Below are positions 8,590-17,766 of a DNA stretch of 64,000 nucleotides, one piece after another (within the stretch, counting starts at the first letter, position 1; every line of letters begins with the position of its first letter). The notes under the pieces were generated by a model, which searched no databases, was not told where the DNA came from, and was given only the letters and a program-made list of their open reading frames with translations. A program made the translations under genes and the position numbers. Source of the stretch: Paenirhizobium cremeum (lineage in GTDB: Bacteria; Pseudomonadota; Alphaproteobacteria; Rhizobiales; Rhizobiaceae); assembly GCF_022884085.1 (NCBI RefSeq), contig NZ_JAGGCS010000001.1, positions 427,251 to 491,250 of the forward strand. The letters are read 5' to 3'.

Positions 8590-9462
8590 TTGCCGAACGC
8601 TTCGAAGAGAGTTGCGGACGTCATACAGGCGCGTTTCGAGGATCTGACGCGCGCAGAACGGCAATTGGCCGAAAGCCTGCTGGACAATTATCCCGTCTCC
8701 GGCCTCGGCAGCATCACCACAGTCGCCGACAATGCCGGCGTTTCGACGCCCACCGTCGCCCGCATGGTGCAGAAGCTGGGCTACAGGGGTTATGCCGAAT
8801 TCCAGTCCCACCTGCATCAGGAACTCGAAGCCACACTATCGAACCCGATCGCAAAACACGACCGCTGGGCCTCCAACGCACCGGGAACCCATATCCTCAA
8901 CCGCTTTGCGGAAGCGGTGATGAACAACATGCGCCAAAGCCTCGGCGAACTGGACACGGCGTCCTTCGATGAAGCTGCCCGCCTCCTCTCCGACCAGCGC
9001 CGAAGCCTTTATTTCGTCGGAGGACGCATCACCGGTGCGCTTGCCGAGTACTTCTTCACCCATATGCAGGTCATCCGGCCGAAGACAACGCTGATGTCGT
9101 CGAACACCAGCGCCTGGCCGCAGCACGTGCTCAACATGAATCCCGGCGACGTGCTGGTGATCTTCGATATCCGCCGCTACGAGGCAGACATGGCGACGCT
9201 GGCGCAGGTCGCCAAAACGAGCGGCGTCGAGATCATCCTGTTCACCGATGTCTGGAGTTCACCGGTCTCCAAATACGCCCGACACTGTTTCAAGGTGGCG
9301 GTGGAAGCGCCCTCCGCCTGGGATTCGTCCGTTGTCACATTGTTTGTCGTGGAAGCCCTGATCGAGGCTGTGCAGAGTTCGTCATGGGCGGAAACCCGTG
9401 AGCGCATCAATACGCTGGAAGGACTGTTCGAACAGGCCCGCCTGTTCCGCAAACCCCGCTAG
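8590..9462 (+). CDS. RpiR/MurR-family transcriptional regulator (HTH + SIS)
   Basis: About 290 residues from TTG 8590, which has AAGGAC upstream and lies 50 bases after a sigma70 promoter. The open frame extends to 8464, but that start would be upstream of the promoter. The N-terminal HTH (about residues 1-75) includes TTVADNAGVSTPTVARMVQKLG. A SIS domain follows (about 120-255, with LYFVGGRITGALAEYFF and FDIRRYEADM). SIS domains in this family usually sense phosphosugars, although many members control amino acid or amine uptake. It is divergent from the amidohydrolase operon and upstream of an ABC operon, so it may control both. Confidence 0.87.
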   Translation: MPNASKRVADVIQARFEDLTRAERQLAESLLDNYPVSGLGSITTVADNAGVSTPTVARMVQKLGYRGYAEFQSHLHQELEATLSNPIAKHDRWASNAPGTHILNRFAEAVMNNMRQSLGELDTASFDEAARLLSDQRRSLYFVGGRITGALAEYFFTHMQVIRPKTTLMSSNTSAWPQHVLNMNPGDVLVIFDIRRYEADMATLAQVAKTSGVEIILFTDVWSSPVSKYARHCFKVAVEAPSAWDSSVVTLFVVEALIEAVQSSSWAETRERINTLEGLFEQARLFRKPR

Positions 9463-9608
9463 TACGACACCTAAAATGCAAGGGAGGAGACCAAACGGAA
9501 CGAGAAAGCCGGGAGCCGGCTAACGGCTCCACCGAAAATGTCACATTCTTATCATGCAAGCCGAATATCTGTCCCGCATCGCTGTATAACCAACCAAGGA
9601 GAACTTCA

Positions 9609-10715
9609 GTGATTACGAATTTCCGCCGCATGCTGTCGCTGACGACCGCCATTGTCGTCGCGTCCTCCGCCGTCGCTTACGCCGAACCGAGCGCCGAGCT
9701 GATCGAGGCTGCCAAGAAGGAAGGCATGCTCACCACGATCGCCCTGCCCCACGACTGGTGCGGCTATGGCTCCGTGATCGAGGGTTTCAAGAAGAAGTAT
9801 CCGGAAATCTCGGTCAATGAACTGAACCCGGATGCCGGCTCCGCTGACGAACTTGAAGCCATCAAGGCCAACAAGGACAATAAGGGTCCGCAGGCTCCTG
9901 ACGTCATCGACGTCGGTCTCGCCTTCGGTCCGCAGGCAAAGGCCGAAGGCCTGCTGCAGCCTTACAAGGTCTCCACCTGGGACGAAATCCCGGACAACAT
10001 CAAGGACGCCGAAGGCTACTGGTACGGCGACTACTATGGCGTCATGTCCTTCATCGTGAACAAGGACATCGTCAAGGAAACCCCGAAGGACTGGGCTGAC
10101 CTGCTGAAGGCCGACTATGCCGGCCAGTTCGCCCTCGCCGGTGACCCGCGCGCCTCCAACCAGGCCATTCTCGGCGTTCTCGCCGCTGGTCTCGCTTCCG
10201 GAGCAAAGGCCGGCAAGGAAGCTGGCGAAGCCGGTCTGAAGTACTTCGCCGAACTGAACAAGGCCGGCAACTTCGTGCCCGTCATCGGCAAGTCTGGCAC
10301 GCTCGCCCAGGGTTCGACCCCGATCGTCGTCGCCTGGGACTACAACGCCCTGTCCTGGAAGGACACGCTCGCCGGCAACCCGCCGGTCGACGTCGTCGTC
10401 CCGGAAAGCGGCGTTCTCGCCGGCGTCTACGTTCAGGGCATCTCGGCCTACGCTCCGCATCCGAACGCCGCCAAGCTCTGGATGGAATACCTGTACTCCG
10501 ACGAAGGCCAGACCGCATGGCTCGCCGGCTACTGCCACCCGGCCCGCTTCAACGCCATGTCGAAGGCTGGCAAGATCCCGCAGGCTCTGCTCGACAAGCT
10601 GCCGCCGGCTGCATCCTATGAAAAGGCCTACTTCCCGACGCTTGAGGAAGTCGATGCCAACAAGGCTGCCGTCACCGCTGGCTGGGACAGCGTCGTCGGC
10701 GCCAACGTGCAGTAA
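9609..10715 (+). CDS. ABC transporter substrate-binding protein (family 1, spermidine/iron/phosphonate type)
   Basis: 368 residues starting at GTG 9609, with AAGGAG 7 bases upstream. A Sec signal peptide is visible (LSLTTAIVVASSAVAYA, cleavage near residue 25). The mature part resembles periplasmic binding proteins of the PotD/FbpA class, with paired lobes and the segments YYGVMSFIVNKDIV and GYCHPARFNAMSK. It should bind its ligand in the periplasm and deliver it to the two downstream permeases. A strong hairpin after the stop codon separates it from the permease genes. The ligand cannot be read from sequence. Confidence 0.88.
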   Translation: MITNFRRMLSLTTAIVVASSAVAYAEPSAELIEAAKKEGMLTTIALPHDWCGYGSVIEGFKKKYPEISVNELNPDAGSADELEAIKANKDNKGPQAPDVIDVGLAFGPQAKAEGLLQPYKVSTWDEIPDNIKDAEGYWYGDYYGVMSFIVNKDIVKETPKDWADLLKADYAGQFALAGDPRASNQAILGVLAAGLASGAKAGKEAGEAGLKYFAELNKAGNFVPVIGKSGTLAQGSTPIVVAWDYNALSWKDTLAGNPPVDVVVPESGVLAGVYVQGISAYAPHPNAAKLWMEYLYSDEGQTAWLAGYCHPARFNAMSKAGKIPQALLDKLPPAASYEKAYFPTLEEVDANKAAVTAGWDSVVGANVQ

Positions 10716-10732
10716 TTTTGCCATTGAAATAC

Positions 10733-10758
10733 CCGCCCCGGTCTTGAGGCCGGGGCGG
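10733..10758 (+). terminator. Attenuating hairpin after the binding-protein gene
   Basis: CCGCCCCGG (10733-10741) and CCGGGGCGG (10750-10758) form a perfect 9-bp stem followed by ATTTTG. It probably reduces read-through into the permease genes, so that binding protein is made in excess. Confidence 0.75.
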
Positions 10759-10832
10759 ATTTTGCCTTTTATGAAACGACTTGAAAGCATTAAAACTAAA
10801 GCCGCGCATGACGGGCGGCAGGGGACAAATCG

Positions 10833-11723
10833 ATGGCAAACGAAAGTCCGGTCGTCGGCAAGCAAGCCGGCATCGCCGATCGGCTCCCGCTACAATGGCT
10901 GGGCGTTGCACCTTTTCTGATATTCGCGACGCTGTTCCTGCTCCTGCCGACGATGAAGATCGTCATCGGCGCCTTCCAGACACCGGACGGCAGCTTCACC
11001 CTTCAGAACGTCGCAGACCTTTTTACGCCGTCGATTTTGTCGGCCTACTGGATTTCCATCAAGATAAGCTTTGCCTCGGCTTTCCTCGGTTGCCTGATCG
11101 GCTTTGCAATGGCCACGGCCGTCGTCCTCGGCGGCCTGCCGTCCGGCATCCGCGCACCGCTCCTCACCTTCTCCGGCGTGGCCTCGAACTTCGCCGGCGT
11201 TCCGCTTGCCTTCGCCTTCCTGGCGACGCTCGGCCCGGTCGGCATCGTCACCGTCTTCCTGCGCACGCAGATCGGTATTGACCTGCGCTCGCTCGGCTTC
11301 AACATTCTGTCCTTCTGGGGTCTGACCATCACCTACCTGTTCTTCCAGATCCCGCTGATGATCCTCATCATCACGCCCGCGATCGACGGATTGAAGCGGG
11401 AATGGAAGGAGGCGGCCTCGATCCTCGGCGCAACGAACGGGCAATACTGGCTCATGGTCGCCTTCCCGATCCTGCTGCCCTCGCTGCTCGGCACCATGGC
11501 GCTGCTCTTCGCCAACGCCTTCGGCGCCGTGGCAACCGCAATCGCGCTGACGGGATCGTCCCTCAACATCGTGCCAATCCTGCTCTTCGCCCAGATCCGC
11601 GGCGACGTTCTCGGCAACCCCAATCTGGGCTATGCTCTCGCTTTCGGCATGATCTTTGTCACCGGCATCGCCAACGCCCTCTACATCTGGCTGCGCGCCC
11701 GCAGCGAAAGGTGGCTGAAATGA
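10833..11723 (+). CDS. ABC transporter permease (PotB-like)
   Basis: 296 residues and about six membrane helices. The first helix is PFLIFATLFLLLP. The conserved cytoplasmic EAA loop is visible as EWKEAASILGATNGQYW, the docking site for the ATPase. ATG 10833 has GGGGAC upstream. The last codons overlap the start of the next permease (ATGA at 11720). It forms the inner-membrane channel with that protein. Confidence 0.9.
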   Translation: MANESPVVGKQAGIADRLPLQWLGVAPFLIFATLFLLLPTMKIVIGAFQTPDGSFTLQNVADLFTPSILSAYWISIKISFASAFLGCLIGFAMATAVVLGGLPSGIRAPLLTFSGVASNFAGVPLAFAFLATLGPVGIVTVFLRTQIGIDLRSLGFNILSFWGLTITYLFFQIPLMILIITPAIDGLKREWKEAASILGATNGQYWLMVAFPILLPSLLGTMALLFANAFGAVATAIALTGSSLNIVPILLFAQIRGDVLGNPNLGYALAFGMIFVTGIANALYIWLRARSERWLK

Positions 11724-12502
11724 AGAAGATCTGGGCCTGGGGGGCCTTGCTGTTCGGCCTCCTCTACTTCGCCCTGCCGCTGATCGGCATGACGAATTTT
11801 TCGCTGAAGATGCGCCGCGGCGAATATTCGTTCGACGCCTACGCCAAGGTTTTGGGCGATCCGCGCTTCCAGGAAACCTTCACCTATTCTGTGACGATGG
11901 CGCTGGTCACTATTGTCTTCGGCGTCCTGCTTGTCGTGCCGACGGCCTATTGGGTGCGCCTGCGCATGCCGGGCATGCGCCCCTTCATCGAGTTCATCAC
12001 GCTATTGCCGCTGGTGATTCCGGCCATCGTCATCGTCTTCGGCTATATCCGGCTCTACAATACGTCGAGCTGGCTGCCGCTGACCGGCTCGCTCATGGGA
12101 ACGAATATTCTTCTGATGTTCGGCTACGCGACCCTGTCGCTGCCCTACATGTACCGTGCCGTCGATACAGGTCTGCAGTCCATCGACGTTCGCACGCTGA
12201 CGGAAGCTGCCCAGAGCCTCGGCGCGAGCTGGGCGCGCATCCTGTTCCGCATCATTTTGCCGAACGTGCTGATTTCGGTTCTGTCGGGCGCTTTCCTCAC
12301 ATTCGCAATCGTCATCGGCGAATTCACCATGGCCGCCCTGCTCAACCGTCCGGCCTTCGGCCCCTATATGCAGCTGCTCGGCGCAAACCGCGCCTACGAG
12401 CCGGCGGCGCTTGCCGTGATCGCCTTCGGCATCACCTGGGGATGCCTCGGCCTGATCCAGCTCGTCTCCCGTTTCCAGAAAACAACGCAACGTCCAGCCT
12501 GA
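11720..12502 (+). CDS. ABC transporter permease (PotC-like)
   Basis: 260 residues. ATG 11720 overlaps the preceding stop codon (ATGA), so the start is fixed by coupling, although an open frame extends further upstream inside the first permease gene. It has about six membrane helices. The EAA loop is LTEAAQSLGASWARILFRI. It is the second half of the heterodimeric channel, and the ATPase gene follows after 10 bases. Confidence 0.9.
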   Translation: MKKIWAWGALLFGLLYFALPLIGMTNFSLKMRRGEYSFDAYAKVLGDPRFQETFTYSVTMALVTIVFGVLLVVPTAYWVRLRMPGMRPFIEFITLLPLVIPAIVIVFGYIRLYNTSSWLPLTGSLMGTNILLMFGYATLSLPYMYRAVDTGLQSIDVRTLTEAAQSLGASWARILFRIILPNVLISVLSGAFLTFAIVIGEFTMAALLNRPAFGPYMQLLGANRAYEPAALAVIAFGITWGCLGLIQLVSRFQKTTQRPA

Positions 12503-12512
12503 GAACACCGCC

Positions 12513-13571
12513 ATGTCGTTTCTGACCCTGACCAATATCCAGAAATCCTTCGGGCCGGTGCAAGTCGTTCACGACTTCAACATGGCGATCGAGAAGGGCG
12601 AATTCATCTCCTTCCTCGGCCCATCGGGCTGCGGCAAGACGACAATCCTGCGCATGGTCGCGGGCTTCGAAACGCCGACCGGCGGCACGATCGTCATCAA
12701 CGGCCGCGATCAGTCGAGCCTGAAACCCAACCAGCGCAATATCGGCATGGTGTTCCAGGCCTATGCGCTTTTTCCCAACATGAACGTATTCGAGAACGTC
12801 GCCTTCGGCCTGAAGATCGCCGGTATTCCGAAGGCGGAAATCGAAAAGCGAGTGAAGGAGATGCTCGATCTCATCCATCTCGGCCATCTCGGAGACCGCT
12901 ATCCCTACCAGATGTCCGGTGGCCAGCAGCAGCGCGTGGCGCTTGCCCGCGCGCTGGCGCCGAAGCCGCAGGTCCTGTTGCTGGACGAGCCGCTGTCGGC
13001 GCTCGATGCCAAGATCCGCGTTTCGCTGCGCGAGGAAATCCGCCAGATCCAGCAGAAGCTCGGCATCACCACCATCTTCGTCACCCACGACCAGGAAGAG
13101 GCTCTCTCTATCTCTGACCGCGTGGTGGTCATGAATGCCGGGCGGGCCGACCAGATCGGCACGCCCTTCGAGATCTACAACAAGCCTGCTACCCGTTTCG
13201 TCGCCTCCTTCGTCGGCACGCTCAACCTCATCGAGGCGACGGTGCTCGATCCCGCGGCCGGCAGCGTTCGCATCGGCGACACCGAAGTGAAGCTCAGGGA
13301 CACCGTTTCGGCGGCCGCCGGCGGCAAGGTGCAACTCGCCATGCGTCCGGAAGCCGGATCGCTGGCGGACAGCCGCAAAAGCGATACCACCCTCCACGGA
13401 CAGGTCGTGTCGAGCCACTTCCTCGGCTCGGTCATCCGCACCCGCCTGAACGTCGGCGGCAACACCATCTCCTTCGACATGTTCAACGATCCGGGCGTCA
13501 GCCCGCCGGTTGTCGGCGATACGGTGGCGCTGAGGATCGATTCCGGCGACCTGCTGGTCCTGCAGGACTGA
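12513..13571 (+). CDS. ABC transporter ATP-binding protein (PotA/FbpC-like)
   Basis: 352 residues. Walker A GPSGCGKTT (about residues 36-44), Q-loop region MVFQAYALFPNMNV, signature MSGGQQQRVALARAL, Walker B VLLLDEPLSALD and H-loop FVTHDQEEAL are all intact. A C-terminal TOBE domain (about 275-350) is typical of the spermidine, iron and sugar importers. It powers uptake by the two upstream permeases. Fourth gene of a compact operon that probably continues into the DhaL gene after 145 bases. Confidence 0.93.
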   Translation: MSFLTLTNIQKSFGPVQVVHDFNMAIEKGEFISFLGPSGCGKTTILRMVAGFETPTGGTIVINGRDQSSLKPNQRNIGMVFQAYALFPNMNVFENVAFGLKIAGIPKAEIEKRVKEMLDLIHLGHLGDRYPYQMSGGQQQRVALARALAPKPQVLLLDEPLSALDAKIRVSLREEIRQIQQKLGITTIFVTHDQEEALSISDRVVVMNAGRADQIGTPFEIYNKPATRFVASFVGTLNLIEATVLDPAAGSVRIGDTEVKLRDTVSAAAGGKVQLAMRPEAGSLADSRKSDTTLHGQVVSSHFLGSVIRTRLNVGGNTISFDMFNDPGVSPPVVGDTVALRIDSGDLLVLQD

Positions 13572-13716
13572 AGGCTGTAGCTGCTGCACTGCAATAACGG
13601 CTTGAACCGGACCTGAAAATTCCGTCTACTTGTCTTGACCGTCAAAGGGGTACGGAAAGGGCCAGGATGAGAAGCGGGTGCGAACGACAGCTGACCAATA
13701 TCAGGGAGGCGTTGGC

Positions 13717-14346
13717 ATGACGGCTCCCGCAATCACCACCGTCTCCCTGCTGGAGGCCTTTTCCGAGATCGCGGCGGCGATGACGGAAAACCGTAGCATG
13801 CTTTCCCGCGTCGACCGCATCGATGGCGACGGTGACCATGGCGAGACCATGGCCCGCGTCTTCTGCGGTGTCGAAACCCACCTTGCGACGCTGGAACCGG
13901 ATGAGGCAACACCGGCCGAACTCTTCGATATCGTTGCCGAAAGCCTGATGACCTTCGACGCCGCGTCGGCCCGGCTCTACGCCAGTGCGTTTCGCCGCGC
14001 CGGAACCGCCACGATGCACAAGAAAGCGCTGACGGCCGCTGACTTCGCCAAGGCGTTCAAGGAAATGGCGGCCGGCATTGCGGCCCACGGCAAGGCCGGA
14101 AGCGAAACCAGAAACATCGCCGACATCTGGCAGGTTGCGGCCGCCGCCTATGCGGAGGCCGCCGCGAACAACGACGATCCCGCCGCCTGTCTGGCCGCAG
14201 CGCTCGTGGCTGCCGAAGACGGCGTTGAGACGGGTGCGATGATCCATGGCGCCGATGCCAACTTCGTCAACGGCCGGCGTCCGCCCGATGCCGGGGCGCT
14301 CTCCGCCCTGCTGATGATCCGGGCATTGCGCGACAGCTTCCGCTGA
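13717..14346 (+). CDS. Stand-alone DhaL-domain (dihydroxyacetone kinase L-type) protein
   Basis: 209 residues from ATG 13717 with AGGGAGG 6 bases upstream. The metal/ADP-binding signature of DhaL is visible near residues 32-41 (RIDGDGDHGETM), with helical bundle segments such as FDAASARLYASAFRRAG. In the PTS-type kinase DhaL carries ADP and works with DhaK and DhaM. Neither is present in the window. The gene is downstream of an ABC operon controlled by a SIS-type regulator, so it may phosphorylate an imported compound with an unlinked partner. Its function here is unknown. Confidence 0.75.
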   Translation: MTAPAITTVSLLEAFSEIAAAMTENRSMLSRVDRIDGDGDHGETMARVFCGVETHLATLEPDEATPAELFDIVAESLMTFDAASARLYASAFRRAGTATMHKKALTAADFAKAFKEMAAGIAAHGKAGSETRNIADIWQVAAAAYAEAAANNDDPAACLAAALVAAEDGVETGAMIHGADANFVNGRRPPDAGALSALLMIRALRDSFR

Positions 14347-14352
14347 TCCCGC

Positions 14353-15156
14353 TCAGGCCGTCGTCGGCAGCGTCTCGAGGTAAAGCGACAGAAGCTGGAT
14401 CTGAGAGGATATGCCGAGCTTTCGATAGACATTGCGGCGGTGCACCTTCACCGTGCCGGTCGCGATGTTGAGCCTCAGTCCGATGGACTCGGACGAATGC
14501 CCCTGCAGGACGAGTTCGATGATTGCGGCCTCCCGGGCCGTCAGGTTGAGATCCCGCCAGATGCGCTGCGGACCGGGACCGTCCCCATGGCCGCGTTTGC
14601 GGCTGGCCCGCGCCGCATCGAAACGCTTGCCGGTATCCGCCCAGAAATGCCGCACGATCGCGGCGACCAGGGGTTCGGCCTGCTTGAGAAGCGCGAACTC
14701 GCTTGCCGAGAAGACCCCGGATACCTCCTTGCGCATCAGGGAGAGCACGATTGTCACATCGCCCGGAAGCGTGACGAAGAAGCCCACCTCTTCGGCAAGG
14801 CCGGTCTGCCCGTAATAGGTCCGGTAATATTCGCTGGAAAAGAACCGGTCGGGCGCCAGCTCCCGCATGCGGAAAACGCCGGCGCCGGCCGCGGTCGCAT
14901 TCCAGTAGAACGGATCGAGCAGATAGGCTCCGTCCTGATAGAGGCTGACGAAGAGCTCGTGCTCCTTCTCGTTGAAGGTGGCATAGAGATCGATCGGCCG
15001 TTGCTCCCCCCGGTAGGCGAAGACCACGACATGATCGAAACGCGTGAGGCTTGCCATCAGCCGGCGGAAGCGTTCCCCCACATCGGCATCGGCAAGCGCC
15101 TCCACACCGACCAGCGAGGCCGCGGCCTGAAACAGGTTTCCATGGTCGATCGGCAT
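14353..15156 (-). CDS. LuxR-type HTH transcriptional regulator
   Basis: 267 residues from ATG 15156. The C-terminal HTH (about residues 195-255: LTAREAAIIELVLQGHSSES, then ATGTVKVHRRNVYRKLGI) is a clear LuxR/FixJ domain. The N-terminal 170 residues look like a GAF-type sensor, without a receiver domain and without a clear acyl-homoserine-lactone pocket. It is convergent with the DhaL gene (6-base gap) and divergent from a polyamine-type ABC operon, its likely target. An in-frame extension to 15228 lacks a good ribosome site. Confidence 0.85.
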   Translation of the reverse strand: MPIDHGNLFQAAASLVGVEALADADVGERFRRLMASLTRFDHVVVFAYRGEQRPIDLYATFNEKEHELFVSLYQDGAYLLDPFYWNATAAGAGVFRMRELAPDRFFSSEYYRTYYGQTGLAEEVGFFVTLPGDVTIVLSLMRKEVSGVFSASEFALLKQAEPLVAAIVRHFWADTGKRFDAARASRKRGHGDGPGPQRIWRDLNLTAREAAIIELVLQGHSSESIGLRLNIATGTVKVHRRNVYRKLGISSQIQLLSLYLETLPTTA

Positions 15157-15252
15157 TGCCTCTAGATCCTTTGCATGTCCGCGGTCTCTCCTCCGGAGCG
15201 CGGCAGAAGTATATCTTCCATGACACAATTTGCAGCAAAATACCTCTCTCGG

Positions 15253-15262
15253 GGTATATACC
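15253..15262. promoter_or_regulatory. Perfect palindrome GGTATATACC between luxR-type gene and ABC operon
   Basis: A 10-bp perfect palindrome in the 200-base divergent intergenic region. A second, longer-spaced repeat (CTCTTC 15283-15288, GAAGAG 15314-15319) lies nearer the ABC genes. Either could be an operator for the divergent regulator. Confidence 0.3.
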
Positions 15263-15356
15263 GCGAAATGAAGGCAGGACTACTCTTCTGCCTAGCGACG
15301 GTGGCAAGGCAACGAAGAGTGCCAATATAAAAAACCTCTAGCCGCGGGGAACAGAC

Positions 15357-16451
15357 GTGACGCAAACGTCAGTCAACGACATCGAATTCCGGTCCGTCAC
15401 CAAGAATTATGGTGCCGTGACCGCAGTGAAGAACATTGAACTCGCAGTTCCGAAAGGTGCGTTTCTGGCGCTCCTCGGGCCATCCGGCTGCGGCAAGACC
15501 ACTTGCCTCAGGATGATCGGCGGCTTCGAGCAGCCGAGCGAAGGCGAGGTGATGATCGCCGGCACTCCGATGCGTGGCGTGCCGGCCTATCGCCGCCCGG
15601 TGAACATGGTGTTCCAGCACTATGCGCTCTTTCCGCATTTCGACGTTGAGAACAACGTCGCCTATGGCCTGAGACAGCTCCGCCCTCGCCTGCCCGGCGC
15701 AGAAATCACGAAAAGGGTTGCCTCCGCGCTCGAAATGGTCCGGCTCGGCGGCTTTGCCAAACGACGGATCCATGAACTCTCCGGCGGTCAGCAACAGCGC
15801 GTGGCGCTTGCCCGGGCGCTGGTGAACCGTCCCTCGGTCCTCCTGCTCGACGAACCTTTGGCAGCACTCGACAAGAACCTGCGCACTGCCATGCAGATAG
15901 AACTGCAGACGATCCAGCGGGAACTCGGCATCACCTTCGTGCTCGTCACCCATGACCAGGAAGAGGCGCTGTCGATGAGCGATCTCGTCTGCGTCATGAA
16001 TGCCGGCCGGATCGTCCAGCTCGCTCCGCCGCAGGAAGTCTACGACAACCCCGCAGACCTCTTCGTCGCCGGATTCGTCGGCAAGACCAACCGCCTGGAA
16101 GGCGAAATCGAGGCGCGCGGCACCGATCGCTGCATGGTCCGCCTCGGCAACGGCCTGACGATCACCGCACCGGTGAAACGGGAGCTTTCGACCGGCAAGG
16201 CGATCCTGTCCGTGCGCCCCGAGGCAATCGCGCTTTCGACCGCCACGGACGCGGCAGCCAACGTCCTGAAAGGTCGTGTGACCAACCGGATCTTCCTCGG
16301 GTCGAGCGTCGAATATTGCGTGGCTGTGCCCGGCATCGGCGATGTGCTCGTCACCACGGAACGCCAGCCGGCCGAAACCGGCCTGCACGATCCGGGCACG
16401 GAGGTCGCGCTCGGCTTCGACCCGCAGACCGTTCACATTTTTTCAGCATGA
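15357..16451 (+). CDS. ABC transporter ATP-binding protein (PotA-like)
   Basis: 364 residues from GTG 15357. Walker A GPSGCGKTT, Q-loop MVFQHYALFPHFDV, signature LSGGQQQRVALARAL, Walker B VLLLDEPLAALD and H-loop LVTHDQEEALSM are present, with a C-terminal TOBE domain. First gene of a PotABCD-type operon (ATPase, binding protein, permease, permease) followed by an SDR. Family importers take up polyamines or related cations. Regulation is probably by the divergent LuxR-type protein. Confidence 0.92.
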   Translation: MTQTSVNDIEFRSVTKNYGAVTAVKNIELAVPKGAFLALLGPSGCGKTTCLRMIGGFEQPSEGEVMIAGTPMRGVPAYRRPVNMVFQHYALFPHFDVENNVAYGLRQLRPRLPGAEITKRVASALEMVRLGGFAKRRIHELSGGQQQRVALARALVNRPSVLLLDEPLAALDKNLRTAMQIELQTIQRELGITFVLVTHDQEEALSMSDLVCVMNAGRIVQLAPPQEVYDNPADLFVAGFVGKTNRLEGEIEARGTDRCMVRLGNGLTITAPVKRELSTGKAILSVRPEAIALSTATDAAANVLKGRVTNRIFLGSSVEYCVAVPGIGDVLVTTERQPAETGLHDPGTEVALGFDPQTVHIFSA

Positions 16452-16497
16452 CGCGCATTACAAGAAAACATCACGCAAGAACAAAGGGAACAGCAAC

Positions 16498-17658
16498 ATG
16501 AGCAGGAAAGAAAAGGATAATTCGCTAATCACGCCCGAACGCTTCATGGATGAGTTCATGCGTCTGAAGTGTGGTTCCGTAACCCGCCGCCACTTCCTCG
16601 GCGTAACCGGTCTCGGCCTTGCCGCCACGGTCATGGGCGGCGCGATGCGGCCGTTCGGGTCAATGGCGATGGCCGAGGATCTCGGCAAACAGATGTCGAT
16701 CGCCACATGGCCAAACTATCATGACCCTGCAACCTTCGAGTCCTTCACCGCAGCGACCGGCGTCGCCGTCGAGGTCAACGTCTTCGGCTCCAACGAGGAG
16801 ATGCTGGCCAAGCTCCAGGCGGGCGCCTCCGGCTGGGATCTGTTCGTACCGACCAACTACACGATCTCCACTTATGTCCAGCTCGGCCTGATCGACGAAC
16901 TGGATCTGTCGAAGATACCGAATTTCTCGGCGTCCACCGAGAGCCTGCGCTTCACATCGGAAGGCAAGATCGACGGCAAGACCTTTGCACTGCCAAAGAA
17001 CTGGGGCACCACCGGTTTTGCGGTAAGCACCGACAAGATCAAGAAGCCCATGACAAGCTGGAAGGACTTCTTCGAGATCGCCATGACCGAGGCGGACGGC
17101 CGCGCCATGGTACATGACTACCAGCTCACCACCATCGGCAGCGCCCTGGTCTCGCTTGGCTACTCCTTCAACTCGATCAAGCCGGAGGAGCTCGCCAAGG
17201 CCGAGGAACTGCTGCTCAAGGTGAAGCCGCATCTCTTCGCGATCAACAGCGATTACCAGCCCGCCATGCGCGCCGGCGATGCCTGGCTGACCATGTGCTG
17301 GACCAATGACGGCGCCCAGCTCAATCGCGACATTCCCGATATCGCCTATATCCTCGGCAAGGACGGCGGCGAGATCTGGACCGACTATTACGCGATCCCG
17401 AAGGACGCCCCGAACAAGGCGGCCGGCTATGCGCTCCTGAACTTCCTGATGGACCCGGCCGTCGCGGTGAAGGAACACGTCGCCAACGGCGCTCCGGCGA
17501 CCGACAGCCGCGTCATCGACCTGCTGCCGAAGGAAGTCACCTCGAACAAGATCGTCTATCCGGACGAAGCAGCGCTGACGCCGCTCGAATTCGGCGCCGC
17601 CGTGACGCTGACCGATCCCGGCCGCGCCGAACTGATGGCGCGGTTCAAATCGGCCTGA
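16498..17658 (+). CDS. Polyamine-type (PotD/PotF-like) substrate-binding protein, Tat-exported
   Basis: 386 residues from ATG 16498. The N-terminus has a long leader with a twin-arginine motif (SVTRRHFLGVTG, residues 27-38) and the hydrophobic stretch LGLAATVMGGAM, so export should be by Tat in folded form. The mature part has PotD-like features: IATWPNYHDP near the start, GWDLFVPTNYTIS, and YYAIPKDAPNKAAGY. The WPNY and GWDLFVP segments line the ligand site in this family. Ligand is probably a polyamine-like cation, by family only. Confidence 0.88.
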   Translation: MSRKEKDNSLITPERFMDEFMRLKCGSVTRRHFLGVTGLGLAATVMGGAMRPFGSMAMAEDLGKQMSIATWPNYHDPATFESFTAATGVAVEVNVFGSNEEMLAKLQAGASGWDLFVPTNYTISTYVQLGLIDELDLSKIPNFSASTESLRFTSEGKIDGKTFALPKNWGTTGFAVSTDKIKKPMTSWKDFFEIAMTEADGRAMVHDYQLTTIGSALVSLGYSFNSIKPEELAKAEELLLKVKPHLFAINSDYQPAMRAGDAWLTMCWTNDGAQLNRDIPDIAYILGKDGGEIWTDYYAIPKDAPNKAAGYALLNFLMDPAVAVKEHVANGAPATDSRVIDLLPKEVTSNKIVYPDEAALTPLEFGAAVTLTDPGRAELMARFKSA

Positions 17659-17696
17659 ATATGAAGCCGGGCGATTCATCGCCGCCCGCTTCCCAT

Positions 17697-17729
17697 CCCC
17701 CGCCGATACAAGGCGGACCACGGCGGGGG
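17697..17729 (+). terminator. Hairpin between binding-protein and permease genes
   Basis: CCCCCGCCG (17697-17705) pairs perfectly with CGGCGGGGG (17721-17729). It lies in the 108-base gap after the binding-protein gene and probably lowers expression of the permeases relative to the binding protein. Confidence 0.6.
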
Positions 17730-17766
17730 TCTTCCGTTCAAACTCCTTCAGGATCGATTTCGACCC

